Shown here: in pieces, positions 18,031-20,008 of the stretch
Position numbering within the stretch: position 1 is the first letter of the stretch
Layout of the letters: each line of letters starts with the position of its first letter
From: Haplomitrium mnioides
Taxonomy: Eukaryota; Marchantiophyta; Haplomitriopsida; Calobryales
Reading direction: 5' to 3'
Assembly: GCA_049999725.1 (NCBI GenBank)
Contig: JBNGIS010003770.1
Location: forward strand, 28,185-48,192
Length of the DNA stretch: 20,008 nucleotides
The notes under the pieces: generated by a model
Told to the model about the DNA's origin: nothing
The model's database searches: none
The model's input: only the letters and a program-made list of their open reading frames with translations
Made by a program: the position numbers and the translations under genes

Positions 18031-20008
18031 TTGTTTTTTATTCTATTAAAACAAGTCGTGACAACATTCACAACAAGCCATGATATTGATGTTGTTGCAT
18101 TGGTCCTATGTACGTATACGATCTGTTATTGCCTCCACTCATCCTAAACGCTTAGAGGATGTGATCTTCTAACCTTTTTTTGCAATTTTTTTTTCTTTTT
18201 CCAATAGATTTTCCTTTTTTCAAATTTCCTAAGGTTTCTTTTTGATCTTTTACAAAGTGTTTCGTTTCAATAAATTCAAACATTTTTTTAAGATGCCTTC
18301 AATTATATTTACAACTAAGGTTGTGTTTTGAAGTTACAAGTATCCATCTGTATTTTACTTTACTAGTTTTATATCCTTCTTGTTTTGGATTGATGCAGAC
18401 AAACATAATCGCCAATTGTTTCTTCATTGTGACCAACAAATGAAAGAAAGATCAAAACTTGCAAACCATCGAAGAAAATGTTATGCCAATGGTCAAAAGT
18501 ACTTGGGAATTGTCATTGATAGAATGGATCAAAAGAAAACTGCTATTCTACACTAGCCATCGCCACAAAAAATATTGATAAGGATTGCATGGTGTTGGTG
18601 CCTTAATATTCAATCATGCTCTCTCTTTGAGGGTTTTCTTAACGTTCGGAAACTTGAGAAGCGATTCCAATTTGACAGTTACTGTGCTCAACAAAATATT
18701 ATGTGACTTTGAAGACCCGCTACCTCCAACTTTGTAGACAACACGACACGAGAGAATAAGAATTCTATCTTGTTTGGATATCTTAGTCTCCTTATTGCCA
18801 AGAATGTTTTTCGAAAAATCAAGGTGGGATTTCTTATGGTTGGCCATACTCATGATCAAATTGATCAAATGTTTAGCCGATTCTTGAAACATTTAAAACA
18901 TGTCAAAGCTTTCACGATCACCAGTCTAAGCGAGACGCTCCAATTATCCTATAATCCTAAACCTCATGTGACTCTTTTGTTGGAAACTTATGATTTCAAA
19001 ATGTTTCTACAGCAAAGTCCTTCTCTGGTTCAAAGGATACATAATATCACTTTCAATCAACAATTCAAGTTCCAATTAAATGATTCCAAAGCAAAGATTT
19101 GGAGCAAACAATTCTCAATAGATGATTTTTGGCTACCTACGGATGGTATATGTCAACTCAAGTGCCTACCTAAAGTGGACAGAGAAATTTTGAGTTCAAT
19201 ATTGATTCCTCTCAAGGAATATTCTGAAATCAAACGATCTCAAACGGAAGAAAGAGAAGTGGATGCCGAGAAAGTGGTAATTTCAATAAGGGACAACATA
19301 AGTGAGAACTGCTACAAGTTCTTTACAGATTCTGATATTCAATGGTGGAGTGACTTTTTTCTTGCCCAACTTGAGATTGCGACTTACATCCTTGAAAAAA
19401 AAAGACGAGGACTCGAAGCACAATTTACCTTTCCACCTTCACAACAGTTAAACACTTGTAATGATTTTCAAAATGTTTGTTCGGATTCTCAACTTTATGC
19501 TCCACAAACAGAAGAAGATGCTCCGGTACAATAATACTTTCTACACGTCGAGAAATCTATGATGGAGTACCTAGGCCGCGAGAAAGGACTCTTTCGCACA
19601 GTACTCGATACAGACATAAATTTGGCAATCTACATGATTTGAAAGCGAGAATGTTTATTTGTGTTGTTTTGTCTCTAGATCCAAAGAGCATACCGTTTTG
19701 GGTTGCCAAAGTTCTCAAAGTTGAGTCCTTTGATGAGGAAGATCCGCCAAATCCAAAACGAGTACGAGTTCAATGGTTTGCTTTTTTTTGCTGAAGATGC
19801 ATTTTCTGGTCAGTACTTCCCAGAAAAAATAGCAGCAACAAAAGGGAAATGCAAATCCAAGTTACATATTGATATACTTGATTTGACACAAATCACAATT
19901 CTATCGTTTGATTTTTTGCTCACCAAAAAAAAACCAATTGAAGAAAACCACTCTAGCTACCATTAAAGAAAATCTGTTTGAGTACGAAAGACAAAAAAGC
20001 CCTCAATC

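Larger units (their letters stand above)
17697..18398 (+). other. Intron of copy B
   Basis: GTAACAAAC donor at 17697 and TTGATGCAG acceptor ending at 18398; removing 702 nt keeps the frame in phase 1 (G|AC gives Asp). It aligns to intron A along its length and includes the palindromes at 17880-17899, 18013-18030 and about 18108. No coding content. Confidence 0.7.
17484..20008 (+). pseudogene. DUF7869-like transposase-like gene, copy B (partial, better preserved)
   Basis: Starts abruptly at 17484 within exon 1 (EVYDYYTTYLKEK, HWRTHFPNV), then after a +1 frameshift near 17613 RFAVCETCEEIKSLREKS with a C-x2-C pair. The phase-1 intron 17697-18398 joins ESDK to DKHNRQLFLHCDQQ. Exon 2 has LGIVIDRMDQKK, a TAG at 18554 shared with copy A, more indels, a 10-nt deletion near 18736, then an open block 18737-19534: VDNTTRENKNS (Asp 18737), VGHTHDQIDQMFSRFLKHL (from 18839), HVTLLLETYDFKMF and DFWLPTDG. 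Asp of IDRMDQ, Asp of VDN and the H/D of GHTHDQID look like an RNase H-fold catalytic set. The C-terminal SH3-like part (FWVAKVLK, VRVQWF, GQYFPEK) is split by -1 near 19530, +1 in T8 at 19782-19789 and an A9 indel near 19925. The 3' end is outside the window. Confidence 0.7.

Overview
This is AT-rich, repeat-dominated eukaryotic nuclear DNA. The Ty1/copia polyprotein, GT-AG introns, AATAAA signals and heavy point-mutation decay all point to a land plant with a large transposon load. A fern, lycophyte or bryophyte would fit the protein types, but the sequence alone cannot decide. Two runs of exactly 100 N are scaffold gaps. I see no intact host gene, no tRNA or rRNA gene and no CRISPR array.

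Layout: (1) 1-4765 is a decayed Ty1/copia retrotransposon (gag, integrase, RT, RNase H) with two in-frame TAG codons, two gaps inside gag and protease, a polypurine tract and a probable 3' LTR; no 5' LTR is recognised. (2) 4930-7695 (+) is copy A of a spliced gene with the motif set IDxMDQ / DN..ENKN / VGHTHDQID, resembling the plant and animal proteins grouped as DUF7869; I read it as a DDE/RNase H-fold transposase-like protein with a C-terminal SH3/tudor-like tail. It is heavily broken. (3) 8250-9560 holds scattered short palindromes. (4) 9645-12650 (+) is a broken N6/N4-type (beta-class order) DNA methyltransferase-like gene, interrupted by a GC-richer 1.76-kb segment of unknown nature. (5) 12660-16030 is non-coding: inverted-repeat arms near 13.5 and 15.7 kb around a 1.1-kb array of ~42-bp hairpin units. 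(6) 16068-16400 is a regular 37-bp tandem array whose unit carries the same palindrome. (7) 17483-16591 (-) is a second, inverted methyltransferase copy that keeps motif I (LDLCFGSGT). (8) 17484-20008 (+) is copy B of the DUF7869-like gene, better preserved and running off the window.

The most interesting signal is that the transposase-like gene and the DNA methyltransferase-like gene lie next to each other at two separate places, with the same palindrome family in the transposase intron and in the spacers. A plausible but unproven reading is that both belong to one family of large DNA transposons carrying its own DNA methyltransferase, here present as dead, rearranged copies. Lesions are often CAG/CAA/CGA to TAG/TAA/TGA changes, as expected from deamination of methylated, silenced DNA.
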